A DNA stretch of 64,000 nt from Parabacteroides sp. FAFU027 (GTDB taxonomy: Bacteria; Bacteroidota; Bacteroidia; Bacteroidales; UBA7332), in assembly GCF_022808675.1 (NCBI RefSeq), contig NZ_JAKZKV010000001.1, positions 434,001 through 498,000 of the forward strand, in the 5' to 3' direction. The notes beneath the pieces were generated by a model. The model searched no databases. It saw only the letters and a program-made list of their open reading frames with translations, and was not told the DNA's origin. The position numbers were made by a program, and so were the translations under genes. Shown here piece by piece: positions 1 to 8,869 of this stretch; the stretch's first letter is position 1; every line of letters begins with the position of its first letter.

Positions 1-2
1 TG

Positions 3-161
3 GCCTTTATCGGATTCAAAATGTTGGTTGCCGATGCCGCATTCTTCAAAGCGATATTCGAAGAAAACCACTGGATCTCTTTCGCTGTAATTGTTACAAC
101 CATTTTCATTTCTATCATTGCCTCTATTGTCAAAAATAAGATTGAAGAGAAAAAAGGCTGA
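3..161 (+). CDS. TerC-family integral membrane protein, C-terminal fragment (cut by window start)
   Basis: Only the last 52 codons are visible, reading in frame from base 3 to a TGA at 159-161. The residues resemble the C-terminus of the complete TerC-family protein that follows: both have FIGxKML, then a short acidic or charged loop, then a final hydrophobic helix and a charged tail (here KNKIEEKKG). TerC-family proteins are polytopic membrane proteins linked to tellurite resistance and metal-ion (Mn) export. Two paralogues therefore lie in tandem, separated by about 460 bp of non-coding DNA. The identification rests on similarity to the neighbour; the N-terminal part with the conserved acidic residues lies outside the window. 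Confidence 0.75.
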   Translation, partial: AFIGFKMLVADAAFFKAIFEENHWISFAVIVTTIFISIIASIVKNKIEEKKG

Positions 162-192
162 AACACAATCTGGAAGCTACATATTTATTAGA

Positions 193-233
193 ATATCAAC
201 AAATGGACCTCATGTTGGTCCATTTGCTGATAT
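193..233. terminator. Strong hairpin downstream of the first terC paralogue
   Basis: A 10-bp perfect stem, CAAATGGACC paired with GGTCCATTTG around a 7-nt loop, is extended after one mismatch by ATATCA/TGATAT. It starts 32 bp after the terC stop. There is no T-run after it, so it is a likely but not classical terminator. The outer arm can also pair with TTGTTGATATT at 242-252. Confidence 0.45.
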
Positions 234-326
234 ATACCCAATTGTTGATATTACAGAGCCTCTTGATTTGCTCTTTAATGGCCTCTATTTTGTCTTTTCA
301 CCCCTGTAAATCTCACCATCATCTAT

Positions 327-536
327 ATATTTTGCTTCGGTGAAGCTTTAATTCGCATCAGAACTACTTTATTTTGCTTCGCGGTCTCTATAATTTGCGT
401 CTGAGCCGCTTTATGTTACCCCGAGGTTTCTTTATTTTGCGTTGGTGCTGCTATAATTTGCTCCGGAGTTGATTTATTTTACATTGGGGCGCCTTTAATT
501 GACTTTGGGGGAGCTTGAATTTGCATCGGGGCAAAT
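327..536. repeat. Degenerate tandem array, ten 21-bp units
   Basis: Ten consecutive 21-bp units can be aligned without gaps from 327 to 536. The shared pattern is roughly WTAWTTTGCnYCGGnGnnnCT: the AT-rich start, the TTTGC core and the terminal CT are kept while the middle varies. All reading frames examined through the array contain stops, so it is not a coding repeat. It fills most of the gap between the two terC paralogues. A 21-bp period is two turns of B-DNA, which would place each unit on the same helix face; that functional reading is inference. Confidence 0.8.
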
Positions 537-619
537 AGACTTGACAGACTCCCCAATCAAACCATCCCCCACCCCGTTTGTTTTAACCCTGAAACAAGAT
601 CCTCCCAACACCTTACGCC

Positions 620-1633
620 ATGAACTCAGAGCTCATATTCACCCTCTCTTTCTGGTTGATTTTTATCCTCGGTTTCACCATCGATTTCCGCATAACCGGT
701 AAAAAGCATTTTCATATCACATTCAAAAAGGCGGTGGGATGGACTCTGTTCTGGATTAGCTCTGCCCTGCTCTATTGCGCGTCAATCTACTTTTTCTATC
801 CGCAAAACCCGGGCAGCACCTACCCCACCGCCCAGCTCATGAGCCTGAAATTTATCTCCGGATACATCACCGAATATTCACTATCGGTGGACAATCTGTT
901 TGTCTTTATCCTTATCTTCTCCTCAATGCACGTAGCTGAAGACCGCCAGGTCAAGCTACTCAAGCTAGGCATCCTTATCTCTATCGCGCTGCGAATACTG
1001 TTTATCGTGGTAGGCATGGAGCTTGTAAACCGCTTCCACTGGATGTTCTATATTTTCGGAGGAATCCTGATTTATACCGCCGTGAAGATGCTTTATGAAA
1101 AGGAAGACAATACACCCAAAGACCCTGCTCACAACATCGTCTGCCGGATAGCTTCCAAAGTCGTCCCGGTAGATGTGCACACGCGACATTTCTTCTCCCG
1201 GAAGGATGGGCAGTTTCACTTAGGCTACCCCTTCCTGGCACTCTTAGTGATAGGCAGCACCGATGTCATGTTTGCCACCGATTCTATTCCGGCTATTATT
1301 GGGGTTATTCGCGAAGGTTCCGCCAACATCCTTACCCAAAGCCAGAATAATTTCCTGGCCATTTCTTCCAATGCCTTTGCCGTTATGGGACTTACCTGCC
1401 TTTTTTTCATGATAAAAAGCATTATCACCAAATTTCGCTATATAAAAACAGCAGTATTCTTTATCCTGTCTTTTATCGGGGTAAAAATGCTGCTATTTGA
1501 TTTCACACTCGTTGCTCAATGGATTGAAAAGCGACAGTGGTTTTCTTTTGTGGTGATCATCTCTACGTTAGTGATTGCGGTATTAGCATCGGTCTGGATA
1601 CCTCATAAAGGGAATGAGGGAATGAGGGAATGA
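620..1633 (+). CDS. TerC/Alx-family integral membrane protein
   Basis: This 337-aa protein has the TerC-family layout: hydrophobic helices throughout and the conserved segments EYSLSVDNLFVF (about residues 85-96) and GSTDVMFATDSIPA (about 213-226), which carry the acidic residues typical of the family. Family members sit in the inner membrane and are linked to tellurite resistance, pH response or manganese export; the substrate here cannot be read from sequence. It is the second of two tandem paralogues. The last codons (GNEGMRE) are encoded by an 8-bp microsatellite that runs across the stop codon, so the C-terminus is probably of recent origin and variable. The ATG at 620 was chosen because the first helix follows directly. 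Confidence 0.9.
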   Translation: MNSELIFTLSFWLIFILGFTIDFRITGKKHFHITFKKAVGWTLFWISSALLYCASIYFFYPQNPGSTYPTAQLMSLKFISGYITEYSLSVDNLFVFILIFSSMHVAEDRQVKLLKLGILISIALRILFIVVGMELVNRFHWMFYIFGGILIYTAVKMLYEKEDNTPKDPAHNIVCRIASKVVPVDVHTRHFFSRKDGQFHLGYPFLALLVIGSTDVMFATDSIPAIIGVIREGSANILTQSQNNFLAISSNAFAVMGLTCLFFMIKSIITKFRYIKTAVFFILSFIGVKMLLFDFTLVAQWIEKRQWFSFVVIISTLVIAVLASVWIPHKGNEGMRE

Positions 1634-1650
1634 GGGACTGAGGGGGTGAG
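1611..1650 (+). repeat. 8-bp microsatellite across the terC stop codon
   Basis: Five tandem copies of GGAATGAG or close variants (three exact, then GGACTGAG and GGGGTGAG). The TGA stop of the terC gene lies inside the third copy, so a gain or loss of a unit would change the reading frame and the C-terminus. Confidence 0.85.
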
Positions 1651-2053
1651 GGAAGGACGAAAATTGAAGGAATTTTGCCTGCTCAGAAAATTTATTTCTG
1701 GTATATTTCTTATTTCCACCCGAAACATTACAGAACCCCAAATAGAACCGAGGGTTTGTAGACATATGGACAATGCCACTCAGCATTAGGTGCAGCACAC
1801 CGTAATATGTAATTCGAAAAATGGGTTAGGTGAATATCCGGATACTCAAAGGTACAGATCACTGTGCTCTGTACCTTTGAATCTTGAGTTAAACACCTTT
1901 TCTATAACTTCACAGCCCCCGACTCATGGCTTAAATTGAGTTGTGTTATTATATCACCCTTTAACTCTTAAGGCAATCTCTGCGACAAATATTTTGACTA
2001 TTTTCGTGCCCTGACCATCAGGATGAACCTGCAACCCTTTGAACTGAAACGAA
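1634..2053. other. Intergenic region terC-apbE with a 13-bp perfect hairpin
   Basis: No convincing gene is seen in these 420 bp. The end of the 8-bp microsatellite is at its start. At 1846-1880 a perfect 13-bp stem (TCAAAGGTACAGA / TCTGTACCTTTGA) closes a 9-nt loop and is a candidate terminator for terC, although no T-run follows. No clear TAnnTTTG promoter was found for apbE. Confidence 0.6.
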
Positions 2054-3076
2054 ATGAATAAAAAAGCAATTATCATCACCACTTTGCTGGCCATTTTGAT
2101 AGTGGTTTTTCTTCTTAACAGAAAACAAACCACTGCACCTGTTCCTTATCAGTTTAACGAAGGCCCCATATTTGGAACAACCTATCACATCAAATACCAA
2201 TACGGGAAAGATGTGAAGCGCGAAATAGATTCTACGCTACAGATATTCAACAATTCGCTCTCGTCCTATAAACCCAACTCTATCATTTCCCGGATAAACA
2301 ATAACGATCCGGATGTCGTCCCCGATAAGTTCTTTCTGACCGCGTACAAGGAAGCCATGGTTGTAGCCGAAGCCACCGACGGTGCTTACGACCCCACCGT
2401 AGCCCCTCTGGTCAACCTCTGGGGATTTGGGTTTAAAAAGAACCAGGTAGTCACACAGCAAAAAATAGACAGTCTGAAGAAATTGATTGGATACAAGAAA
2501 GTCCGATTGGCGAACAACAGGATTGAGAAAGACGATCCCCGCATCACGCTGGATCTGGCCTCCCTCTCTGACGGTTATGCCAGCGATGTCATCGCAGCTC
2601 TTCTGGAGCAAAAGGGTGTCAGCAACTACATGGTGGAAATTGGCGGTGAAGTGATGCTCAAAGGGGTAAATGCGGAAGGCAAAGCCTGGTCCATTGGCAT
2701 AGACAAACCCATCGACAATCAGGCTCCAACAACGATTGACCTCGAAGCAAAAGTACAGATGACCCGGGGAGCAATCTCCACCAGCGGCAACTATCGTAAT
2801 TTCTATTACAAAGACGGAAAGAAATATGCGCATACCATTGACCCGAAAACCGGGTATCCCGTCCAGCACAACCTGCTTAGCGCTACCATCGTTGCCCCCA
2901 CCTGCATCGAAGCTGACGCCTACTCTACCGCTTGCATGGTGATCGGACTGGAAGAAAGCCTCGAACTGATCAGAAAACGCCCCCAATTAATAGGCTATTT
3001 TATCTATGCCGACAAAAACGGGAATATGCAGGTGAAATATACGAAAGGGTTTGAGAAGTTGCTTTCAACACACTGA
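2054..3076 (+). CDS. apbE: FAD:protein FMN transferase (ApbE family)
   Basis: The 340-aa protein covalently attaches FMN to threonine residues of target flavoproteins such as NqrB/NqrC or RnfG/RnfD, acting outside the cytoplasmic membrane. An N-terminal hydrophobic anchor (about residues 4-22, no lipobox cysteine) is followed by the ApbE domain: GTTYHIKYQY near residue 38, SSYKPNSIISRIN, YDPTVAPLVNLWGFG, the flavin-binding stretch DLASLSDGYASD (167-178), HTIDPKTGYP (260-269) and the Mg-binding EADAYSTA (286-293). The length matches the family. It stands alone; no Rnf or Nqr genes are in the window, so its target is encoded elsewhere. Confidence 0.93.
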   Translation: MNKKAIIITTLLAILIVVFLLNRKQTTAPVPYQFNEGPIFGTTYHIKYQYGKDVKREIDSTLQIFNNSLSSYKPNSIISRINNNDPDVVPDKFFLTAYKEAMVVAEATDGAYDPTVAPLVNLWGFGFKKNQVVTQQKIDSLKKLIGYKKVRLANNRIEKDDPRITLDLASLSDGYASDVIAALLEQKGVSNYMVEIGGEVMLKGVNAEGKAWSIGIDKPIDNQAPTTIDLEAKVQMTRGAISTSGNYRNFYYKDGKKYAHTIDPKTGYPVQHNLLSATIVAPTCIEADAYSTACMVIGLEESLELIRKRPQLIGYFIYADKNGNMQVKYTKGFEKLLSTH

Positions 3077-3097
3077 CCTTATATCTGCCGGTCAGTG
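3071..3097. terminator. Hairpin overlapping the apbE stop codon
   Basis: CACTGACC and GGTCAGTG form a perfect 8-bp stem around an 11-nt loop; the TGA stop of apbE is inside the 5' arm. No T-run follows, so termination is only probable. Confidence 0.4.
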
Positions 3098-3239
3098 ACC
3101 TCCCGGATAAAATAAAAACCACTATTTATCGTTGAATAATGGATGCGTTTATAATACCTTTAAAACATATCTCATTCAAATACAAGCACTTCAGACCAGA
3201 ATAAACAAAAAGGAGAGTTATTTAGCCAGATTATCCACA

Positions 3240-3267
3240 TTGTTCCGCTAAAATATCTTTATCTTTA
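3240..3267 (+). promoter_or_regulatory. Weak candidate promoter for the polysaccharide locus
   Basis: TTGT at 3240-3243 and two overlapping TATCTTTA boxes (3254-3261, 3260-3267) resemble the Bacteroidota -33/-7 pair, but the last base and the spacing (16 nt at best) are off consensus. It would give a leader of about 80 nt before the first gene of the locus. Confidence 0.25.
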
Positions 3268-3349
3268 CACCGGATTTGACTAAAAATCACGTTAACCCAG
3301 ACAGAGTTTAAACTGAAATTCTGTTTGATTTGTATCAAATATAAAGTTT

Positions 3350-4159
3350 ATGAACAAGATATCGTTGTTATCACTTACACTCTTTATTTTATTATTTACA
3401 TCCTGTACATCCTATAAGAAAGTCCCCTATCTCCAGGGAGCTGAATCTATACCCAAAGAAGAGTTGAATAAACTCAATAAGCAATACATCCAAAAAATTA
3501 TGCCCAGCGACCTGTTATCTATAACAGTGAACTCCACCACTCCTGAAGCCGCGATACCATTTAATTTACCATTAATTCCTACATCCCGGTTAGAAAACAG
3601 TGCCGGTGGAATCAACCAAACAATGGGTATGCAAACCTACCTGGTGGACCAGGAAGGAAATATAGACTTCCCTATTTTGGGGCGCTTAAATATTGGAGGC
3701 ATGAGCAAACAAGAGGTACAAGACCTGATCAAATCAAAAATCTACCCCAAATACATTAAGGAAGAACCGATTATTACCGTACGATTCACTAATTATAAGG
3801 TATCCTTATTAGGGGAAATATCCAGACCTGGGACCTATGGTGTTGCTAACGAAAAAATCAATATACTGGAGGCATTGGCATTGGGTGGGGATATGACCAT
3901 ATACGGACGTCGAGACAACGTATTGCTGATGCGTGAAAACCTCTCCGGTGAAAAAGAAATTATCCGACTTGACCTGACCGATAAGAATCTGGTATTGTCC
4001 CCTTACTTTTTCTTACACCAGAATGACATTATATACATCCAACCCAATAAATCAAGGGCTCGTGGAGCGGATATCGGATCAGCCGAGACATTGACTATCT
4101 CGATTGTGGGTACTTTGATTTCACTGACCAGCTTGCTGGTTACCGTATTAGTTAAATAA
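3350..4159 (+). CDS. Polysaccharide export outer membrane lipoprotein (Wza/BexD-like)
   Basis: This 269-aa protein is predicted to form the outer membrane export channel for capsule or exopolysaccharide. A lipoprotein signal ends in LFTSC with the lipidated cysteine at residue 19. A poly-export domain follows (SDLLSITVNSTTPEAA, then QEGNIDFPILGRLNIGG around 100-116), then an SLBB-type region (VSLLGEISRPGTYGV). The C-terminus has a hydrophobic helix (about 248-268), as in short Bacteroidota Wza homologues. It opens the locus and is followed after 101 bp by the Wzc-like kinase, the usual pairing for Wzy-dependent export. Confidence 0.9.
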   Translation: MNKISLLSLTLFILLFTSCTSYKKVPYLQGAESIPKEELNKLNKQYIQKIMPSDLLSITVNSTTPEAAIPFNLPLIPTSRLENSAGGINQTMGMQTYLVDQEGNIDFPILGRLNIGGMSKQEVQDLIKSKIYPKYIKEEPIITVRFTNYKVSLLGEISRPGTYGVANEKINILEALALGGDMTIYGRRDNVLLMRENLSGEKEIIRLDLTDKNLVLSPYFFLHQNDIIYIQPNKSRARGADIGSAETLTISIVGTLISLTSLLVTVLVK

Positions 4160-4260
4160 TATTGCACAAGAAACATCATGACAAAGAGAGTAAGTGTCAG
4201 CAAAGAAACATCCTCTTTCGACTGATGATCCAAGACTCACGACACACTACTTAAACAAAG

Positions 4261-6600
4261 ATGGAATTACATTACCCAAGAGAAATAAAAGAGCAAGAAG
4301 AAGATAGCAATTTAAGCATCCACGATATCATACACCACATTGGCAGATATTGGAAATGGTTTGCTGTTTCTGTGTTGATTTGCCTGGCGGCAGGTGTTTT
4401 CTATGCTATGAAACAGACTCCAACCTTTAATGTCTATGCCTCCATCCTGATTAAAAGTAAAGAAGACTCTAATCCTATGCAAAACCAGATGGATGTACTT
4501 GACAACTCCAGCCTATTGGGAATGAAAGACAATGTACTTGATGAGATTGAGGTAATCAACAGCAAGTTATTACTCACAAAGGTGGTAAACCAACTGAAGT
4601 TGCATACTACATATTTCAGGAATAAAGGGCTGAAAGAGCTCGAACTTTATCAAAATAGTCCTATTTGCGTATCTATGCTCCCCGAAAATCAGGACACACT
4701 GGCGGCTCCGGTTATTATGAATATAAAATGTAACAACGGGAAAATATCAGTAGAAGGGCAGATGAAAAAGGGAACCTTTAGTTCTGTAAAGTTTGAAAAA
4801 ACATTTACATCCCTGCCTGCCGCAATATCCACCCCTATGGGTATAATCCGCCTTACAGCCAGCAAACAACTGTCAGAAGGCAACTATAAAGTAACATTAC
4901 TAAGTCCGTTTACAGCTGCCTCCGCATTACAAAACAGCCTGTCCGTAGAGCTTAAAAACAAGAAAGCCAATGTTATTACGCTTTCTGCCACGACAAAAGA
5001 TATAAGGAAAGGACAAGACATTATTGCCTCACTGATCCACTTCTATAATGAAGCCTCCATTGAAGAAAAAAACAAAACCGCCTACAATTCCATTAAGTTC
5101 ATCAACGAGCGCCTGGGACTGATTACCGGTGAACTCACCGATGTTGAAAAGCAGGTAGAAAACTACAAACAGGCGAATAAGCTAACCGATATCCAGCAAG
5201 AGTCAAAGCTCTATATTGAGCAAACGGGAGACTACGACAAACTACGCTTAGACAACGAGACACAACTCAATCTGGTGCAATTTGTGGATCAATACATCCG
5301 AAAAGAAGAAAACAAATTTGGAATTGTCCCCAATATCGGGCTCAAAGACGAGGCTCTGTTGAATGTCCTCAATGAGTACAACAAAATACTCTTCCAACGG
5401 GAACGCTTGATACGTACCACAGCAGCTGACAACCCGGTAATCGTGGATCTTGACAGACAAATCCGCTCCATGCGTACTGCTATTTTCGCCAGCATCGAAA
5501 GTTCGCGCAAAGGACTATTGATAGCAAAGCAAAATCTGGAACAACAGGGTTCAACGGTCTCTTCACGTATAAAATCTGTCCCTCGTCAGGAACGTGAATT
5601 CCTGGAAATCAAACGACAGCAGGAAATTAAGGCCGCCCTCTATACCTACCTGTTGCAAAAACGGGAAGAGAACAGTTTAACTCTCGCGATTTCTGTACCG
5701 GCAGCACGAATTATTGAGTCGCCCATTCCGGATGACAAACCCGCCTCCAAAGGTGCTTCATTTTTCCTTGTAATTGCATTGATTGCAGGGTTGATACTCC
5801 CGGTTTTTGTCATTATCCCGAAAGAGATCCTCAATGTACGACTCTCTGAGAAATCACAGCTGGAACGCATGACCGATGTTACGATACTTGGAGAACTACC
5901 CGATTACAATGGCAATGATACCATTGTCGTTCGACCAGGTAATCGTGAACCCATTGCCGAAATGTACCGACTAATGCGTACTAATCTTCAGTTTATCCTT
6001 AACGATAAACACAAGAAGGTCATTAATATTACCTCTACCGAACCGGGAGAAGGCAAATCTACCTTCTCTATCAATATGGCGATGACCCTGGCCCTGACCG
6101 GTAAAAAGGTGATTATGGTAGGATTGGATATACGAAAACCGTCTCTTGCGAGCTATATCAATATGACAGACGAACATGGAATTACATCCTATCTATCCGG
6201 GCATCATACCAACCTGGAGAAGTTGGTCAAAAAAACCCATTTGCATGAAAATCTATTCATTCTCCCGGCAGGAACCGTACCTCCCAATCCCAATGAATTG
6301 CTGCTCAGAGAGTCGTTGGATGACCTGTTTGCCATTTTGCGTAAAGATTTTGATTATATTGTAGTAGATACAGCTCCTGTTGGCCTGGTTTCTGACACCT
6401 TCCTGCTTGATCGTATTGCAGATGCTACACTTTATATATTCCGACTAAATTATTCACACAAGAATAACATCAAGATAATCAATGACATTGCAAAGAATAA
6501 GAAGCTGAAGAATATGTATATTGCCCTGAAAGGTTGCAACCTGAAATCAAACCCTTATGGATATGGAAAAGGTAAGAATGGGTATTATGGAAATAAGTAG
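4261..6600 (+). CDS. Polysaccharide co-polymerase / tyrosine autokinase (Wzc-like)
   Basis: The 779-aa inner membrane protein controls chain length and export of the polysaccharide. The layout is: short cytosolic N-terminus, first membrane helix (about 33-50), long periplasmic Wzz/GNVR coiled-coil region, second helix (about 499-520), then a cytosolic BY-kinase domain. The kinase has Walker A EPGEGKST (594-601), Walker A' GLDIRKP (621-627) and Walker B VVDTAP (701-706). The C-terminus is a tyrosine cluster (NPYGYGKGKNGYYGNK) that is the expected autophosphorylation site. All catalytic motifs are intact. A fused kinase of this kind is usual in Bacteroidota. A dephosphorylating partner phosphatase is not in the window. 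Confidence 0.93.
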   Translation: MELHYPREIKEQEEDSNLSIHDIIHHIGRYWKWFAVSVLICLAAGVFYAMKQTPTFNVYASILIKSKEDSNPMQNQMDVLDNSSLLGMKDNVLDEIEVINSKLLLTKVVNQLKLHTTYFRNKGLKELELYQNSPICVSMLPENQDTLAAPVIMNIKCNNGKISVEGQMKKGTFSSVKFEKTFTSLPAAISTPMGIIRLTASKQLSEGNYKVTLLSPFTAASALQNSLSVELKNKKANVITLSATTKDIRKGQDIIASLIHFYNEASIEEKNKTAYNSIKFINERLGLITGELTDVEKQVENYKQANKLTDIQQESKLYIEQTGDYDKLRLDNETQLNLVQFVDQYIRKEENKFGIVPNIGLKDEALLNVLNEYNKILFQRERLIRTTAADNPVIVDLDRQIRSMRTAIFASIESSRKGLLIAKQNLEQQGSTVSSRIKSVPRQEREFLEIKRQQEIKAALYTYLLQKREENSLTLAISVPAARIIESPIPDDKPASKGASFFLVIALIAGLILPVFVIIPKEILNVRLSEKSQLERMTDVTILGELPDYNGNDTIVVRPGNREPIAEMYRLMRTNLQFILNDKHKKVINITSTEPGEGKSTFSINMAMTLALTGKKVIMVGLDIRKPSLASYINMTDEHGITSYLSGHHTNLEKLVKKTHLHENLFILPAGTVPPNPNELLLRESLDDLFAILRKDFDYIVVDTAPVGLVSDTFLLDRIADATLYIFRLNYSHKNNIKIINDIAKNKKLKNMYIALKGCNLKSNPYGYGKGKNGYYGNK

Positions 6601-6693
6601 CTCTGCACTTATATATCCAATCTAACCGGACGTCAATACAAACCTCTCAACTACTTTATAGTACAATAAAAACAAATTCAAAAGAATTCAAAC

Positions 6694-8199
6694 TTGAAAA
6701 ATCATAAAGTAAAACTAAATGTTATAAGCTCAGCAAGTCAGGTTATTATAATTGGGCTTGTGTACTTTTTTTTATACAAGTACTTATTAACTCAACTAAA
6801 TATAGAATTGCTTGGCGTATGGTCTGTAGTACTGGCAACTTCATCATTAGCCAACCTTGCAAACTTCGGCATATCAAGCTCTGTAGTTCGATATGTAGCG
6901 CTATATAGCACGGAAAACGATGTTGAAAAGATCAAAAAACTCGTGTTTACATCTGGGCTTTTTTTACTGGGGTTGTTTACCTTTCTTTCAGCGGTTATCT
7001 ACCCTTTTGCTGGGTTTATATTAAAATTGGCAATAAATGAAAAACACATAAATATTGCATTATCTATTTTACCATATTCTCTAATTTGCCTGATAACCAA
7101 TGCTGTTGCAGGTGTTTTCTCTTCTGTTTTAGATGGGCTTCAAAAAAACTATATACGCAGTTTGGTTTTTTCAGCTTCAGCATTATTCCTTCTTGGAACA
7201 ACAATTTTATTAACACCTCGATTTGGACTAAAAGGTGTTGCAATGGCCCAGGTAGCACAATCAATTTTCAGCTTGATTGGCTGTTTATTACTTGTTATAC
7301 GGACAATTAAATACAATCCATTTAAATGGAACTGGAACAAACCGATATTCAAAGAGATCTTCTCTTATGGCATGAAGTTTCAGGTCATATCGCTATTCAG
7401 TATGTTTAATGAACCTGTAACAAAAGCTCTATTAGCTAAGTTCGGTGGACTTGCATTTACCGGATATTACGAAATGGCAAACCGCTTAATTATGCAAGTC
7501 AGGGGAGTCATAGTTAATGCAAATCAAAGTCTGATCCCTGTTTTAATAAACAAAGGGAAAGAAAATCATGATCATTGGTTAGCTTTTTACAAAAAGACCT
7601 TCTATTCTGTTTTTATGATTGCTCTATTTATTATAGGCTCTGTCTATTTAGGTAGTAATGTATTCTCTATTATCTGGATTGGACACGATGAAAAAGCATT
7701 CAGCAATATTGTAACAATACTCTCGTTTAGCATCTTTATCAACTTGTTATGTAGTCCAGCATATTTCTCTGTACTAGCAGACGGCAATCTGAACATATTG
7801 ATTAAATCACAATTCTGGATTGCTGCAATCAACCTAGTACTCGGCATTAGTTTCGGTTTATTTTATAACGGATACGGAATTGTAATTGCGGGTTTCCTTT
7901 CCATCTTATTTGGCACAGTATATTTAACAATCAATTTTCATAAGAGTAAAAACACAAGTCTGAATTACATAATATCTGGAACAAATATAAAACTATTCAC
8001 CTTAATGTCGTGTATAATATTCACTGCAAAACATTTCATCAACGGGCAACTGTTTACACTTCAAATCCAAATAGGTTTAGTCTGCCTTACCTTGTTCATA
8101 TACACTTTAGTTTTTTTCTATAGTTATATACTGAATCGCCTACCTCAAAATATTGTTAACGCAATACCTGTATTTAAATCTAAGAAAAATGCCATTTGA
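6694..8199 (+). CDS. wzx: Polysaccharide flippase (Wzx-like, MATE/MOP superfamily)
   Basis: The 501-aa protein is hydrophobic throughout and has the pattern of polysaccharide transporters that flip undecaprenyl-linked repeat units across the inner membrane. The start is a TTG at 6694, chosen because the first helix begins directly (KLNVISSASQVIIIGLVYFF) and no ATG occurs before it is complete. The GC content drops sharply compared with the kinase gene upstream, marking the start of the variable, AT-rich part of the locus. Its 3' end overlaps the next gene by 11 bp, indicating one transcript. Confidence 0.85.
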   Translation: MKNHKVKLNVISSASQVIIIGLVYFFLYKYLLTQLNIELLGVWSVVLATSSLANLANFGISSSVVRYVALYSTENDVEKIKKLVFTSGLFLLGLFTFLSAVIYPFAGFILKLAINEKHINIALSILPYSLICLITNAVAGVFSSVLDGLQKNYIRSLVFSASALFLLGTTILLTPRFGLKGVAMAQVAQSIFSLIGCLLLVIRTIKYNPFKWNWNKPIFKEIFSYGMKFQVISLFSMFNEPVTKALLAKFGGLAFTGYYEMANRLIMQVRGVIVNANQSLIPVLINKGKENHDHWLAFYKKTFYSVFMIALFIIGSVYLGSNVFSIIWIGHDEKAFSNIVTILSFSIFINLLCSPAYFSVLADGNLNILIKSQFWIAAINLVLGISFGLFYNGYGIVIAGFLSILFGTVYLTINFHKSKNTSLNYIISGTNIKLFTLMSCIIFTAKHFINGQLFTLQIQIGLVCLTLFIYTLVFFYSYILNRLPQNIVNAIPVFKSKKNAI

Positions 8200-8869
8200 C
8201 AGAAGCTATTTACAGAATCCTATTTGGGAGTATTTTAAATGGTTATTTACTAAAGTGAGATATCAGAAGAAATACAAACATCTAAGAATTGGATACAAAA
8301 CCAAACTTTCGAATGTAAAGTTTGGAGAATATAATTGGACAACTAAAAATGTAATTATTGAGAATTCAACAATTGGAGACTTTTCCTATGTATCAGACAA
8401 TTGTGTAATTTTAGAAAGTGTAATAGGAAAGTTTTGCTCAATCGGCCCCAACGTCAGAACAGCACCTGGTAAACATCCAACAAAAACTATTGTTAGTACG
8501 CATCCTGCAATTTATTCTAGGCCTCATTATTGTTTAAAAAATTTCTCAAAAACAGACCATCATAAACCATATCGTAAAGTTATGATTGGAAATGATGTAT
8601 GGATAGCTGCAAATGTAATAATTGCTGATGGCGTTAAAATTGGAGATGGTGCAATTATAGCAGCAAATTCAGTAGTAACAAAAGATATTGAACCTTATTC
8701 TATCGTGGGAGGTACGCCTGCTAAATTTATTAGAAATCGATTTGAGCCTAAAGAGATTGAATTTCTACTTAAATTTGAATGGTGGAATAAAGATCATTTA
8801 TGGATAGAAGAAAACGTTGATTACTTAATTGACATAAAAAAATTCATGTCATTATCTCAGTACAAATGA
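8189..8869 (+). CDS. Left-handed beta-helix (hexapeptide) acyltransferase
   Basis: At 226 aa it matches xenobiotic/CatB-type O-acetyltransferases that use acetyl-CoA. Hexapeptide repeats (ENSTIGDFSYVSDNCVILES, then IGNDVWIAANVIIADGVKIG) build a beta-helix; STHPAIYSRPHY holds the probable catalytic histidine (about residue 105), and GGTPAKFI is the usual closing motif. The ATG at 8189 is preferred to an upstream TTG at 8153 because it gives a normal start and a short overlap with the flippase gene. It probably decorates a sugar of the repeat unit. It overlaps the next gene by ATGA. Confidence 0.85.
   Translation: MPFDRSYLQNPIWEYFKWLFTKVRYQKKYKHLRIGYKTKLSNVKFGEYNWTTKNVIIENSTIGDFSYVSDNCVILESVIGKFCSIGPNVRTAPGKHPTKTIVSTHPAIYSRPHYCLKNFSKTDHHKPYRKVMIGNDVWIAANVIIADGVKIGDGAIIAANSVVTKDIEPYSIVGGTPAKFIRNRFEPKEIEFLLKFEWWNKDHLWIEENVDYLIDIKKFMSLSQYK

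Noticed and set aside
499-702. Open frame overlapping the terC start
   Set aside because: It begins in the 21-bp repeat array and overlaps terC in another frame; no motif is present.
2237-2986. A 249-codon open frame antisense to apbE
   Set aside because: It is the shadow of a well-conserved gene and has no promoter or motif support.
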